Position numbers and translations under genes: made by a program | Assembly: GCF_034422975.1 (NCBI RefSeq) | Contig: NZ_CP139873.1 | Span: forward strand, 1,798,001 to 1,862,000 | DNA length: 64,000 nucleotides | Source: Idiomarina sp. PL1-037 | GTDB lineage: Bacteria; Pseudomonadota; Gammaproteobacteria; Enterobacterales; Alteromonadaceae | Reading direction: 5' to 3' | Shown: positions 1 through 8,637 of the stretch, piece by piece | Position numbering within the stretch: the first letter of the stretch is position 1 | How the letters are laid out: the number at the start of each line of letters is the position of its first letter | The notes under the pieces: model-generated | Seen by the model: only the letters and a program-made list of their open reading frames with translations | Told to the model about the DNA's origin: nothing | Database searches by the model: none

Positions 1-120
1 GTCAGCGGGCTGGATGACGAAACGCGTTTAGTCATCATTAGCCATAGTTCGTTGACCGCCGGTCAAAAAGTTACCCCCAAACCCGTACCTGCTGATTATG
101 ACAAAGGCGAGGAATTATAA
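1..120 (+). CDS. RND efflux periplasmic adaptor subunit, C-terminal end (partial)
   Basis: Only the last 39 codons are in the window, read in frame 1 and ending at TAA 118-120. The peptide (VSGLDDETRLVIISHSSL...) resembles the C-terminal tail of membrane fusion proteins that connect an inner-membrane RND pump to an outer-membrane channel. The stop codon shares one base with the ATG of the RND permease (TAATG), so the two are translationally coupled. The adaptor assignment rests mainly on this position, because the visible tail is short. Confidence 0.6.
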   Translation, partial: VSGLDDETRLVIISHSSLTAGQKVTPKPVPADYDKGEEL

Positions 121-3100
121 TGAAAGCCTTTATTGCCGCCGCTTTCTCACGCAATCGCGCAGCGATACTGTTACTCGCTGTGTTGTTTATAATGGGCAGC
201 ATCGCCTACGCCACAATTCCCAAAGAAGCAGCACCCGAAATCGACATTCCGGTATTCACCGTCACCGTAAGCTACCCCGGCATTTCAACCGAAGACAGCG
301 CACGCTTATTGGTCGAGCCGCTTGAGCGAAAATTACAAAGCATCGACGGTTTAGATACTTTAACCGCTCAAGCCGGTGAAGGCTTTGCCATGTTGCAACT
401 GGAGTTTGCCGCAGGCTTCGACAATGAAAAAGCATTGCGTGATGTCAAAGATGAAACTGAAAAAGCAGAGCAAGATTTACCATCCGATGCTGAGCAGCCC
501 ACGGTGCAAGAAGTTGATCTGTCGTTATTCCCCATTTTAACGGTCGCGCTCTCAGGCAATATTCCCGAACGGGACTTAATCCAACTGGCACGTAACTTAG
601 AGGATAAACTTGAAACGCTTAATGGCGTACTCGAAGTCGATATGTCCGGTGATCGTGAAGATCTGTTAGAGATCATCATTGAACCATTAGCTATGCAGTC
701 TTACAACATTTCATTAGCGGAGGTGTCGCAGGCTATTAGTAATAACAACCTTCTGGTTACCGCGGGTGCAATGGATACCGGAGCAGGACGCATTAGCGTC
801 GCCATCCCTGGCACCATTGAGAACATTGTCGATGTACTCGAGATGCCGATAAAAACTACGCCCAATAATGTCGTACGGGTAAGCGATGTCGCTGAAGTTC
901 GACGCACCTTTAAAGATCCCGTCAGTTACGCCCGTATTGATGGTCAACCGTCGATAGCACTTGATATTAAAAAACTGAGCAGCGCTAATGTGATTGACGT
1001 TGTCGATCGTGTAACCCAAATGGTCGAACAGGAGCGCACCGACTGGCCTGCAACCGTTAATGTCGCTTATATGCAAAACCAGGCCGACGATGTTAAGCAA
1101 TTTCTGGGCGACCTTGAAAACAATGTCATACTCGCCATTATTCTCGTCATACTAACTGTCGTGGTGGCTTTGGGCGTCAAAGCTTCCCTGCTCGTTGCTC
1201 TTGCGATTCCAGGCTCATTTCTTGGCGGCATTCTAACGCTGCAACTGCTGGGTATTACACTGAACATCGTGGTGCTGTTCGCACTCATTTTAGTCATTGG
1301 TATGTTAGTGGATGGTGCCATTGTCGTGGTCGACCTTGCGGAGCGCTATCGTCGACAAGGACAAGACCGATTACAAGCCTACCTGGCAGCTTCCCAACGC
1401 ATGGCGTGGCCTATTATTGCGTCGACAATGACCACCCTCGCCGTATTTATACCACTGCTCTTTTGGCCTGGTATGGCCGGGCAATTTATGTTTTATCTGC
1501 CCGCCACTGTTATCATAACACTGCTCATGTCTTTACTCATGGCATTGGTTTTCGTTCCGATAATTGGGTCCTCAGTAAAAAGCAAAGTATCAGTGACCTC
1601 ACAATCAGAAAAAGCAGCAGACAAAGGCTCAAAACTGCAGTCTTTGGTTAGCTATATGGTGGGTAAGCCGTTACTTGCTTTGCTGGTCAGCCTGTTTGTC
1701 TTATTACTTTCATTTTTCCTCTACAGCAAGCTCGGGCAAGGCGTAAACTTTTTCCCTGACATCGAGGCCGATCGTATACAAATACAAGTTCAAGCCGATG
1801 GTAATTTATCAGTAAGTGAAGCTGATAATCTGGTTAAGCTCGTCGATAAGGCCGTTGAGCCGGTCGCGGGCATTGAACGCATTTATTCTCGTACCATCGG
1901 GTCAGTTGAGGAAAGGCTAAAAGCCAACCTGGACTCTGAAATTATTGGTACGCTACAAATTGATTTGCTGGATTGGCAGGAGCGCGATTCTGCCGCAAAA
2001 ATCATACAGCGTATTCGCGCTAAAACAGACAACTTACCCGGGATAGCACTAAAGATTGAAAAACAACAAAGCGGTCCGTCCTCTGCTCGTCCCGTCTCTA
2101 TAGAAGTGTCAGCGAAAGATCGGAGCTTATTGCCTGAAGCCGTGGGTAAGTTGCTCGAGATAATGAAAGAATCAGATGATTTTATTGATACGTCCAGTGA
2201 CATGGCGACCCCTAAGCCACAGATAAAAATTGATGTGGACCGTGAAAAAGCTGCTGAGTATGGCGTCGATGTCGCGACCTTAGGTACCTTAGCGCGTCTA
2301 TTGACCGATGGTGTCTTAGTTGGCACTTATCTGCCTGAGTCGGCACCAGAGCAAGTCGATATTCGTATACGCTATCCCTGGGAAGAACGCTCAATGGCAG
2401 ACCTTGCTAATTTACGCATTCCAGCGAGCAGAGGTCTCATGCCAATAGAAAATTTTGTCCAGTTATCGCCCAGTTTAAGCCCAACTATTATCACTCGTGT
2501 GAATTCACGCAACGTACAAACAATTGAATCAGGTCTTGTTCCTGGAGTGACTGTTGGCGAAGCAACGGAAACGTTGCGACAGAAGATCAAGAAGAGTGAT
2601 TTTGCCAAAGGTGTGGAATTTGATTTTACCGGAGAGCTTGACGACCAGAATGAAGCCATGAGCTTTTTATTACTGGCATTTGCCTTAGCCATTTTCTTAA
2701 TGCTGTTCGTCCTACTATTACAGTTGAATAGCTTCTTCCAGAGTGCTTTAGTGCTATCCGCCATTGTATTCTCTTTAGCTGGCGTGCTGCTTGCATTACT
2801 CGTGCGGCAAGAGCCCTTTTCTGTAGTAATGAGCGGAATCGGCATTATGGCTCTGGCGGGTATTGTAGTGAATAATAATATCGTTCTAATTGACGCATAT
2901 AACGAGTACCGCTCGGATGGATTATCTCCGATGGAAGCTGCGGTAAAAGCAGCAATGCAACGTTTAAGTCCGGTACTTCTCACCGCGACAACGACGATAG
3001 TCGGATTGTTACCTATGGTGTTGGGGTTAACCGTCGACTTTTTTGAGCGGGATATTTTTATTGGGGCGCCTTCAGGACAATACTGGATCCAGTTATCTAC

Positions 3101-3200
3101 AGCACTGGTTGGCGGACTGCTAGTTGCGACGTTTATTACGCTTCTATTAACTCCGGCAATGCTTGCCTGGGACGGCCAAAGAAGGGAGAAAGCCAATTAA
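120..3200 (+). CDS. RND efflux transporter permease (AcrB/HAE1 superfamily)
   Basis: 1026-residue inner-membrane proton-driven efflux permease, the usual length for the family. The N-terminal membrane segment is followed by the family signature region KEAAPEIDIPVFTVTVSYPG and two large periplasmic porter loops. Two clusters of membrane helices lie around residues 330-500 and 850-1010. The acidic helix GMLVDGAIVVVDLAERY corresponds to the TM4 proton-relay region. It starts at the overlapping TAATG after the adaptor and is followed 13 bases later by a phospholipase D gene, so the three may form one operon. Substrates cannot be read from the sequence; it is more like the smaller general RND pumps than a classical AcrB. 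Confidence 0.9.
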   Translation: MKAFIAAAFSRNRAAILLLAVLFIMGSIAYATIPKEAAPEIDIPVFTVTVSYPGISTEDSARLLVEPLERKLQSIDGLDTLTAQAGEGFAMLQLEFAAGFDNEKALRDVKDETEKAEQDLPSDAEQPTVQEVDLSLFPILTVALSGNIPERDLIQLARNLEDKLETLNGVLEVDMSGDREDLLEIIIEPLAMQSYNISLAEVSQAISNNNLLVTAGAMDTGAGRISVAIPGTIENIVDVLEMPIKTTPNNVVRVSDVAEVRRTFKDPVSYARIDGQPSIALDIKKLSSANVIDVVDRVTQMVEQERTDWPATVNVAYMQNQADDVKQFLGDLENNVILAIILVILTVVVALGVKASLLVALAIPGSFLGGILTLQLLGITLNIVVLFALILVIGMLVDGAIVVVDLAERYRRQGQDRLQAYLAASQRMAWPIIASTMTTLAVFIPLLFWPGMAGQFMFYLPATVIITLLMSLLMALVFVPIIGSSVKSKVSVTSQSEKAADKGSKLQSLVSYMVGKPLLALLVSLFVLLLSFFLYSKLGQGVNFFPDIEADRIQIQVQADGNLSVSEADNLVKLVDKAVEPVAGIERIYSRTIGSVEERLKANLDSEIIGTLQIDLLDWQERDSAAKIIQRIRAKTDNLPGIALKIEKQQSGPSSARPVSIEVSAKDRSLLPEAVGKLLEIMKESDDFIDTSSDMATPKPQIKIDVDREKAAEYGVDVATLGTLARLLTDGVLVGTYLPESAPEQVDIRIRYPWEERSMADLANLRIPASRGLMPIENFVQLSPSLSPTIITRVNSRNVQTIESGLVPGVTVGEATETLRQKIKKSDFAKGVEFDFTGELDDQNEAMSFLLLAFALAIFLMLFVLLLQLNSFFQSALVLSAIVFSLAGVLLALLVRQEPFSVVMSGIGIMALAGIVVNNNIVLIDAYNEYRSDGLSPMEAAVKAAMQRLSPVLLTATTTIVGLLPMVLGLTVDFFERDIFIGAPSGQYWIQLSTALVGGLLVATFITLLLTPAMLAWDGQRREKAN

Positions 3201-3213
3201 ACTTGGCTTCACT

Positions 3214-4722
3214 ATGCGCTTACACCATATCGTTTTAACGGTCATTATTTGTTCTAGCTGTATCGCCTGCAGCAGTCTTCCCGACTTAGAACAGCGAACG
3301 CCAAGCTACTCTGTGTCAGTTTCAAAAACTCAAAGCACTCGGCTTGGTCAGTTCTTATCTCCGGTACTTCGAAACTCCCCCGAAAGTACCGGTATAATAC
3401 CTTTAGCCGAAGCAGAGCCGTCCTTAGATGCCAGGCTGATATTAATCAACAATGCACAAGTTGCACTGGACATTCAATATTATATCTGGCGTGACGATAA
3501 GTCTGGACAACGTTTAACTAAAGCCATTTTCCAAGCTGCTAATCGTGGTGTAAAGGTTAGGTTGTTATTGGACGATCTTCACTCCCGGGATATTGACGAG
3601 TCCTTACAAAGGCTAAACGGTCATCCTAGTATAGAAGTGCGATTATTTAACCCATTTCTCCCCAGAAGCTCTCGAGTACTAGGGTTTATAACGGACTTCC
3701 CACGAGCAAACAGACGCATGCACAACAAGTCTCTTACTGTGGACAATCAAGCTACGATAGTCGGGGGAAGAAACATAGGTGATGACTATTTTTACCGCTC
3801 TGATGGTATTCTTTTTGCTGATCTGGATGTTCTTGCGATAGGAGATGTAGTTGCGAAAGTATCCAGCGATTTTGACGCTTTTTGGAACAGTGACTCAGCT
3901 TACCCCTATGAACTTATTTCTCAATCAACGACGCCATCAGACTCCCCTTTATTTATTCATCAAACTAATATTGATCAACCATCCAATCTCAGTGAATTAT
4001 TGGATAACGATTCAATTATTTGGGCTGAAACTCAAATAGTGAGTGATAGCCCGCTTAAAGCCTTAGGTAAAGCGGAGCCGGATCAACTCATCGTTCACGC
4101 ACTCCGGAAGATAATTGGTCAACCTAAAAAGCAATTATTACTGGTTTCTCCCTATTTCGTACCAACCCTGTCAGGAGTGAAAGCGCTAGAGAGCATTGCA
4201 GAAAACGGAGTGAGTATTAGTGTGTTAACAAATTCCTTTGCCGCTACCGATGTTGCCGTTGTGCACTCGGGATACGCAAAGTGGAGGAAACGTCTCTTAG
4301 AAGCTGATATACGCTTATTTGAGATGCGCCCAGGTACTGTTGGCACCGATACCACTATCTATGAATCTGTCGAAACAAGTTTCTCCAGTTCAGCAAGCAG
4401 CCTTCATGCAAAAACATTTGCCGTTGACGGACAACGTGTTTTTGTTGGCTCATTTAACTTTGACCCTCGCTCAGCAAGGCTCAATACTGAGCTAGGCTTT
4501 GTTATTGAGAGCCCCGAAATAGCATCAACGATGGCAGATGTCTTTATCGAAGAAGTCCCTTACAGCGCCTATGAAGTGCGCTTAGCTCCATCCGGTTCGC
4601 TATACTGGCTTGAGCAAAACGGCAGCCATCATCGCCGATACGATACAGAGCCAGGAACAACCTGGTTTCAAAGGTTTTCGGCCGGATTTTTTTCGTTGTT
4701 ACCCATTGATTGGTTGCTTTGA
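3214..4722 (+). CDS. ClsC-like phospholipase D family lipoprotein (cardiolipin synthase type)
   Basis: 502 residues from the ATG at 3214. An upstream in-frame ATG at 3163 lies inside the permease gene; the later start gives a signal sequence with a lipobox-like CIAC (Cys19). Two HKD phospholipase D motifs are intact: H170-K172-D177 (HNKSLTVD) and H398-K400-D405 (HAKTFAVD). The blocks DIQYYIWRDDKSG, VRLLLDD, RRMHNKSLTVD and the C-terminal LPIDWLL strongly recall E. coli ClsC (YmdC), which makes cardiolipin from phosphatidylglycerol and phosphatidylethanolamine. No ClsC partner (YmdB) is adjacent. It probably acts in the envelope on phospholipids. The family is clear; the exact reaction is inferred. 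Confidence 0.85.
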   Translation: MRLHHIVLTVIICSSCIACSSLPDLEQRTPSYSVSVSKTQSTRLGQFLSPVLRNSPESTGIIPLAEAEPSLDARLILINNAQVALDIQYYIWRDDKSGQRLTKAIFQAANRGVKVRLLLDDLHSRDIDESLQRLNGHPSIEVRLFNPFLPRSSRVLGFITDFPRANRRMHNKSLTVDNQATIVGGRNIGDDYFYRSDGILFADLDVLAIGDVVAKVSSDFDAFWNSDSAYPYELISQSTTPSDSPLFIHQTNIDQPSNLSELLDNDSIIWAETQIVSDSPLKALGKAEPDQLIVHALRKIIGQPKKQLLLVSPYFVPTLSGVKALESIAENGVSISVLTNSFAATDVAVVHSGYAKWRKRLLEADIRLFEMRPGTVGTDTTIYESVETSFSSSASSLHAKTFAVDGQRVFVGSFNFDPRSARLNTELGFVIESPEIASTMADVFIEEVPYSAYEVRLAPSGSLYWLEQNGSHHRRYDTEPGTTWFQRFSAGFFSLLPIDWLL

Positions 4723-4832
4723 AAAGTGAGTTGGCTTACTCGGTGAAGCGCCATTTTTTCTTAATCACTTTATGCACGAACCATGGTCATATTACTCGGA
4801 GTTTTTTTGTTGGAATGCTATAGGTCATAAAA

Positions 4833-5075
4833 ATGCTAAATAGAATATTAAAGTATCTAGGTATAGCGTGGATGGTTATTATTTTTGTTTTTGTTCCCAT
4901 TACTTATACTGCATTACTATTCGCCTCTGATGCTGAAATAAACCTGTGGGTCACTATTTTTTTTATCTCTACAGTATTCATCACTTCACTTTGGAATATC
5001 TTTAAAAAGTATCGCGAATACAAAGTCGGGATCCAACTTAGCAAGATGTTTACAACCGTTTTAAACCGTCCGTAG
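4833..5075 (+). CDS. Small membrane protein, unknown
   Basis: 80-residue predicted protein with two hydrophobic segments (about residues 8-31 and 37-55) and a basic loop (FKKYREYK). I do not recognise a family. There is no convincing ribosome binding site, only a weak purine stretch upstream of the ATG. It sits alone between clsC-like and the SEC-C gene, at or just outside the left flank of the accessory region. It could be a real short membrane protein or a chance open frame in AT-rich DNA. Confidence 0.4.
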   Translation: MLNRILKYLGIAWMVIIFVFVPITYTALLFASDAEINLWVTIFFISTVFITSLWNIFKKYREYKVGIQLSKMFTTVLNRP

Positions 5076-5149
5076 AAACGGGGTAGAACCCGATGGCTGG
5101 GCGGATTTTTAATGGATAGGCTGAATAAATTTAAATAAGGTGTCGATTA

Positions 5150-6154
5150 ATGGCAAAAATCGGTCGCAATGAACCCTGCCCGTGCGGTAGCGGCAAAAAA
5201 TATAAGCGTTGTTGCATGAGTTCTGTTGGTAAGCAGCATGCTGACTTTGTTGATAGCATCGAGCAGATGTTAGCAATGAATCCTGATCTTTCAATGGACG
5301 AGCTGAATGTTATCGCCGAGCACCAATCTAATAAAATTAATAACACGCCTCACCAAGACTTCTGCGGTCTGACCCCAGGGCAAGTTAATAACTGGCTCTA
5401 TGCCCTTTTTTCCGAGTTAGACGGCATCACAATAAATACACCCTCTGATTTAAGCACCAGTCCGGTCATGCGTTATTTGGAACTAATGCTGGAGACCGCA
5501 TTAGCTAACGGTGGGCAGATTAAGGCGACCGCCAAGGGTAACCTCCCGGCGGCGCTTGTGAAAGAAGCGAGCGCATTTTTACCCGAGTTTGCGGTTGCTC
5601 CATTCGAGCGGGCCATCAGCATTAGTGAATTTGCGGGTGCCAATGAAGACAAGTTTAACGCACTACATTACTCCCGTGTTCTTACTGAAATAGCGGGGAT
5701 TTTTAAGCTAAAAAGTAATAAGTTCCACGTCTCTGCCTGGGCTAAACGCCAATACCAGCAATCTGGCCTGGAATCGTTTTTCCCCATCATGCTAGAAACA
5801 GCCGTTTACAAATACAACTGGGGTTACTTTGACCTTTGGGAAGATGAAATTCCGCTACAGCAGTTCTGGCTATTCATGGTTTGGCGACTTCAGCATCATG
5901 AGTCTCACGAACGATTGGTAGATGAGATGATTCAGGCATTCCCTGATTTGCTTACTGCGCTCGCTGGAGAAGAATTTTTCTCTGAGAAAGATAAGCTTTC
6001 GCTCCTCATCGAATCAAGGTTTATTAAGCGTTTTCTGCAATTCTTTGGATTTGTCATGGTTGACCCTAGGCGCGTTATTGATGGTAAAAGGGTTGCTCCC
6101 CAAGTGACCTGCTTACGGTCAATGCACGAGACATTTAACGTCAGCATTGAATAA
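5150..6154 (+). CDS. SEC-C metal-binding motif protein, unknown function
   Basis: 334 residues. The first 22 residues form a complete SEC-C zinc-binding motif: C10-x-C12 followed by C21-C22 in NEPCPCGSGKKYKRCC. SEC-C motifs at the SecA C-terminus bind Zn and SecB or ribosomes, but free-standing SEC-C proteins have varied and mostly unknown roles. The remaining ~310 residues are alpha-helical looking with many aromatic residues and match no family I can name. The start is supported by AAGGTG upstream of ATG. It precedes the HipA-like/DUF3037 pair by about 100 bases, so it may be separately transcribed. Confidence 0.75.
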   Translation: MAKIGRNEPCPCGSGKKYKRCCMSSVGKQHADFVDSIEQMLAMNPDLSMDELNVIAEHQSNKINNTPHQDFCGLTPGQVNNWLYALFSELDGITINTPSDLSTSPVMRYLELMLETALANGGQIKATAKGNLPAALVKEASAFLPEFAVAPFERAISISEFAGANEDKFNALHYSRVLTEIAGIFKLKSNKFHVSAWAKRQYQQSGLESFFPIMLETAVYKYNWGYFDLWEDEIPLQQFWLFMVWRLQHHESHERLVDEMIQAFPDLLTALAGEEFFSEKDKLSLLIESRFIKRFLQFFGFVMVDPRRVIDGKRVAPQVTCLRSMHETFNVSIE

Positions 6155-6257
6155 AATTAGATTGTCGTTAACCGCCTACCGGTAAAGTAAGTTTGTGATT
6201 TGTTGAGATAGTCGATAATCTGAGAACCTTGGTGAGCGTAAGGATCAGAAGCCACAC

Positions 6258-6962
6258 ATGATTGAGATAAAAGAAATTATCAGGCCCTTAGAGCAAGGCA
6301 GCACTCGGCCCTTTTTATGTGTCGCCGATGATGGCAAAAAATACGTTGTCAAAGGACAGCGAACAACCAACAAGCAGCTAATCTCTGAATACGTTTGTGC
6401 ACACCTAGCCAAACGTTTTGGCTTGCCGTTACCAAATTTCAAAGTTGCTTACATCGACTCAACGGTCATCAAATACAACGAGGAGGCACAAGACTCTCTC
6501 GGCGAAGGTGATGCGTTTGCTTCCGAATTTATCGATGGTCTTCAAGAGGTCAACTATCAACTAATGATGAACTTTGGACAGGAAGTAGCTGCAAACTTAT
6601 TTATATTCGATCTTTGGGTCCGTAACGGCGATCGTACTTTGTCAATGAAGGGCGGCAACCCAAATGTATTCTATCAACCTGCCGAGCAGCGCTTTTGGGC
6701 TTTAGATCATAACTTGGCATTTGATGATAGCTTCGAATTTTACGACTTTACTAAAGATCACCTCGGTAGAGACGCCTGGATACAACAGCGGGATTTATTA
6801 TCGCGACAACTTTATCAAGATCGCGCGAGTAACTGTCTTCGACAGCTTGATGAAATATTCTCGCGGGTACCAGATGAGTGGGATCTAACAGATGACTTTA
6901 TGGAGCAGATTCGGTTAACATTAGGTCTAATAAACCATGACAACTTCTGGGAGCGGATATAA
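6258..6962 (+). CDS. HipA-like kinase domain protein (HipA_2 type)
   Basis: 234 residues, about half the length of HipA toxin kinases. The N-terminus has a nucleotide-binding-like strand pair with a lysine (FLCVADDGKKYVVKGQR). The centre has LWVRNGDRTLSMKGGNPNVFY, equivalent to the HipA catalytic-loop N-x-D-R region, followed by WALDHNLAFD as the metal-binding Asp. This fits the compact HipA-like family seen in many bacteria, usually next to DUF3037, as here: the stop codon overlaps the DUF3037 start as TAATG (6960-6964). No HipB-like DNA-binding antitoxin is present. A kinase-like fold is likely; toxicity and substrate are unknown. Confidence 0.75.
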   Translation: MIEIKEIIRPLEQGSTRPFLCVADDGKKYVVKGQRTTNKQLISEYVCAHLAKRFGLPLPNFKVAYIDSTVIKYNEEAQDSLGEGDAFASEFIDGLQEVNYQLMMNFGQEVAANLFIFDLWVRNGDRTLSMKGGNPNVFYQPAEQRFWALDHNLAFDDSFEFYDFTKDHLGRDAWIQQRDLLSRQLYQDRASNCLRQLDEIFSRVPDEWDLTDDFMEQIRLTLGLINHDNFWERI

Positions 6963-7765
6963 TGAATACGTTATGCATGTATGCCACTGTGCGTTTTATG
7001 CCGTTCGCTGAAACCCAAGAGTTTGCTAATGTTGGTGTGGTCGTTTGTGCGCCCGATACCGGTAAAATTAAGTTTAAACTTGCACGTAAGCGTTTTGGTC
7101 GTGTTAATCAATTCTTTGAAGACCTCGATGGCAAGTTGTTCGGCAGCGCATTACAACTTTTAGAGGCAGAACTTAATCGCCTGAAAGAATTCGCCATAGA
7201 CAAGCCAGGAAAAGCTACCGCTGCGTTATTTCAGGAGCTGACCCGGCACCGAGAAGGTGTGATCTCTTTTGGGGGAGTTAGCACTGCAGTAGTTAATAAC
7301 ATTGACGATAAGCTCATCGACTTGTACGAGCATTATGTCGAAAGAAGCTTCCTTAGCGAAAAGTATCGCGAGAGCATAATAGAACAAAACATTCGTCAAC
7401 TGTTGAAACGTGAAAATGTAAAAGACTTTAAGGCTCAAGTGCTCGAAACAAAGCTCGGTGAATTCAAGCTGCCATTCGTTAAAAAAAGTGCTAACAGTAC
7501 AAAAGTAATTCGGCCTCTTGCGTTTGAACGAAAAACGCCATTAGCAGCCTACGAGCATGCAGCTCAGTGGATAGATAGACTCACACGCCTACAACATGAA
7601 CAGATAGTGTTGCCTCACAACATGATGCTGGCAGTAGAAAAGCCAACAGACAAAGGGTTTGAAGAAGCGTACTTTGAAGCCGTTAACATCGCTTCTCAAA
7701 GAGAGATAATTGTCGCGAATGCCAATGATTCTCCAGAAATTTTGAGTTTTGCTAATAACGCATAA
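6962..7765 (+). CDS. DUF3037 domain protein
   Basis: 267 residues. The N-terminal part (YATVRFMPFAETQEFANVGVVVCAP, residues 7-31) is typical of DUF3037, a family repeatedly found beside short HipA-like kinases. No enzymatic motif is visible. Its start overlaps the kinase stop (TAATG), which predicts stoichiometric co-expression and probably a physical or functional partnership. It is followed by a terminator that belongs to the opposite-strand recombinase. Function unknown; a regulator, partner or antitoxin of the kinase is a guess. Confidence 0.75.
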   Translation: MNTLCMYATVRFMPFAETQEFANVGVVVCAPDTGKIKFKLARKRFGRVNQFFEDLDGKLFGSALQLLEAELNRLKEFAIDKPGKATAALFQELTRHREGVISFGGVSTAVVNNIDDKLIDLYEHYVERSFLSEKYRESIIEQNIRQLLKRENVKDFKAQVLETKLGEFKLPFVKKSANSTKVIRPLAFERKTPLAAYEHAAQWIDRLTRLQHEQIVLPHNMMLAVEKPTDKGFEEAYFEAVNIASQREIIVANANDSPEILSFANNA

Positions 7766-7780
7766 TTCAAAGCCCGGATC

Positions 7781-7806
7781 AAAAAATAGGGGCTTGTAGC
7801 CCCTAT
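7781..7806 (-). terminator. Rho-independent terminator of the small recombinase gene
   Basis: Perfect 8-bp stem ATAGGGGC / GCCCCTAT (7786-7793 and 7799-7806) with a 5-base loop. On the minus strand it runs straight into six T residues. The recombinase stop codon lies inside the stem. On the plus strand no T tract follows, so it serves the minus-strand gene. Confidence 0.85.
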
Positions 7807-8363
7807 AGCTCGAGTTCAGCAAAGTCCCTATCAACATCCTCTTGAGTAATGCCAATATAGCGCAGCGTCACAGCCTCAGAGCTATGGCGCAGCATTTTCA
7901 TTACCCTGGCAATGTCGTTAGTGTTCTTATAAAGGTGGTAGCCGCGGGTCTTCCGCATTGAGTGAGTACCCAGTTTAATGCCAACCTCCTCCCCTATCGC
8001 CGCGAACGCCCGCGAAACGTAACGGCGGCTAATCGGGGCCTCGTCTAAACCTTTAGACCATTGGTTTCGATAAGATTGAAATAGGTAAATATGGTCTGGA
8101 TGCTCTTCTTTAATGCGAGCAATAATCGACCGTGCTTTGTCGTTCAGTTTAATGGTTGCTTGTTTCGACGTCTTCCCTTCAACCAGAGCCAGACGCTCAT
8201 CGTGTATGTTTTCAAACTTTATGGATAGTAAATCTGAGATCCGTAATGCCAGGTTCAAGCCCACATCCCAAACGTCCGCAATCTGCTGACCATAAGTTCG
8301 TTTGAGAAGGTAGCTAATCAGCTTTACGGTATCCAGATCTTTAACCGCTTGTACTTCGGCCAT
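7803..8363 (-). CDS. Short tyrosine recombinase, catalytic domain only
   Basis: 186 residues, with all catalytic positions of tyrosine recombinases visible: Arg in LALRISDLL, Lys in VEGKTSKQ, H-x-x-R in HSMRKTRG, His in MLRHSSEAV and the nucleophile Tyr in TLRYIGI. It lacks the N-terminal core-binding and arm-binding domains of ordinary integrases and is close in size to FimB/FimE-type invertases. It is flanked by its own terminator downstream and by an inverted repeat (8452-8458/8472-8478) upstream. Its role could be island mobility or inversion of a local segment; the target is not evident. The start is the ATG at 8361-8363, preceded on the minus strand by AAAGGAA. Confidence 0.88.
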   Translation of the reverse strand: MAEVQAVKDLDTVKLISYLLKRTYGQQIADVWDVGLNLALRISDLLSIKFENIHDERLALVEGKTSKQATIKLNDKARSIIARIKEEHPDHIYLFQSYRNQWSKGLDEAPISRRYVSRAFAAIGEEVGIKLGTHSMRKTRGYHLYKNTNDIARVMKMLRHSSEAVTLRYIGITQEDVDRDFAELEL

Positions 8364-8451
8364 GATCGAGTTCCTTTTTTGCTGTAAAACGTGATTTTGA
8401 GTACTTAAGAGGGTATAAAGGGGGAAATAGCCCGTTTTTAGTGGGTTTGCG

Positions 8452-8478
8452 TGTTCCCGTTATTGCATTTTGGGAACA
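8452..8478. repeat. Inverted repeat upstream of the short recombinase
   Basis: TGTTCCC (8452-8458) and GGGAACA (8472-8478) form a perfect 7-bp inverted repeat with a 13-base centre, about 90-115 bases upstream of the recombinase start. Spacing and arm length are compatible with a tyrosine-recombinase core site or with an operator. No second copy was seen in the window. Confidence 0.35.
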
Positions 8479-8637
8479 AGCTTAAATCGCTATAGGACTA
8501 CATTATACGGGATAATATATATCTCAAAATTCGAGGCGTCAGCTCGAGCTATTTTTACGATGTGAGAACTTATTCGCTAGTTTTTCTAGCTTTCCTAAAC
8601 TGCACGAGAAATGCGGTGTTAGTATTTAAAGGTGCCT

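Noticed and set aside
2372..3196. 274-codon open frame antisense to the RND permease
   Set aside because: It is a mirror frame of a clearly conserved gene, rich in Ser/Thr/Ile with no domain features.
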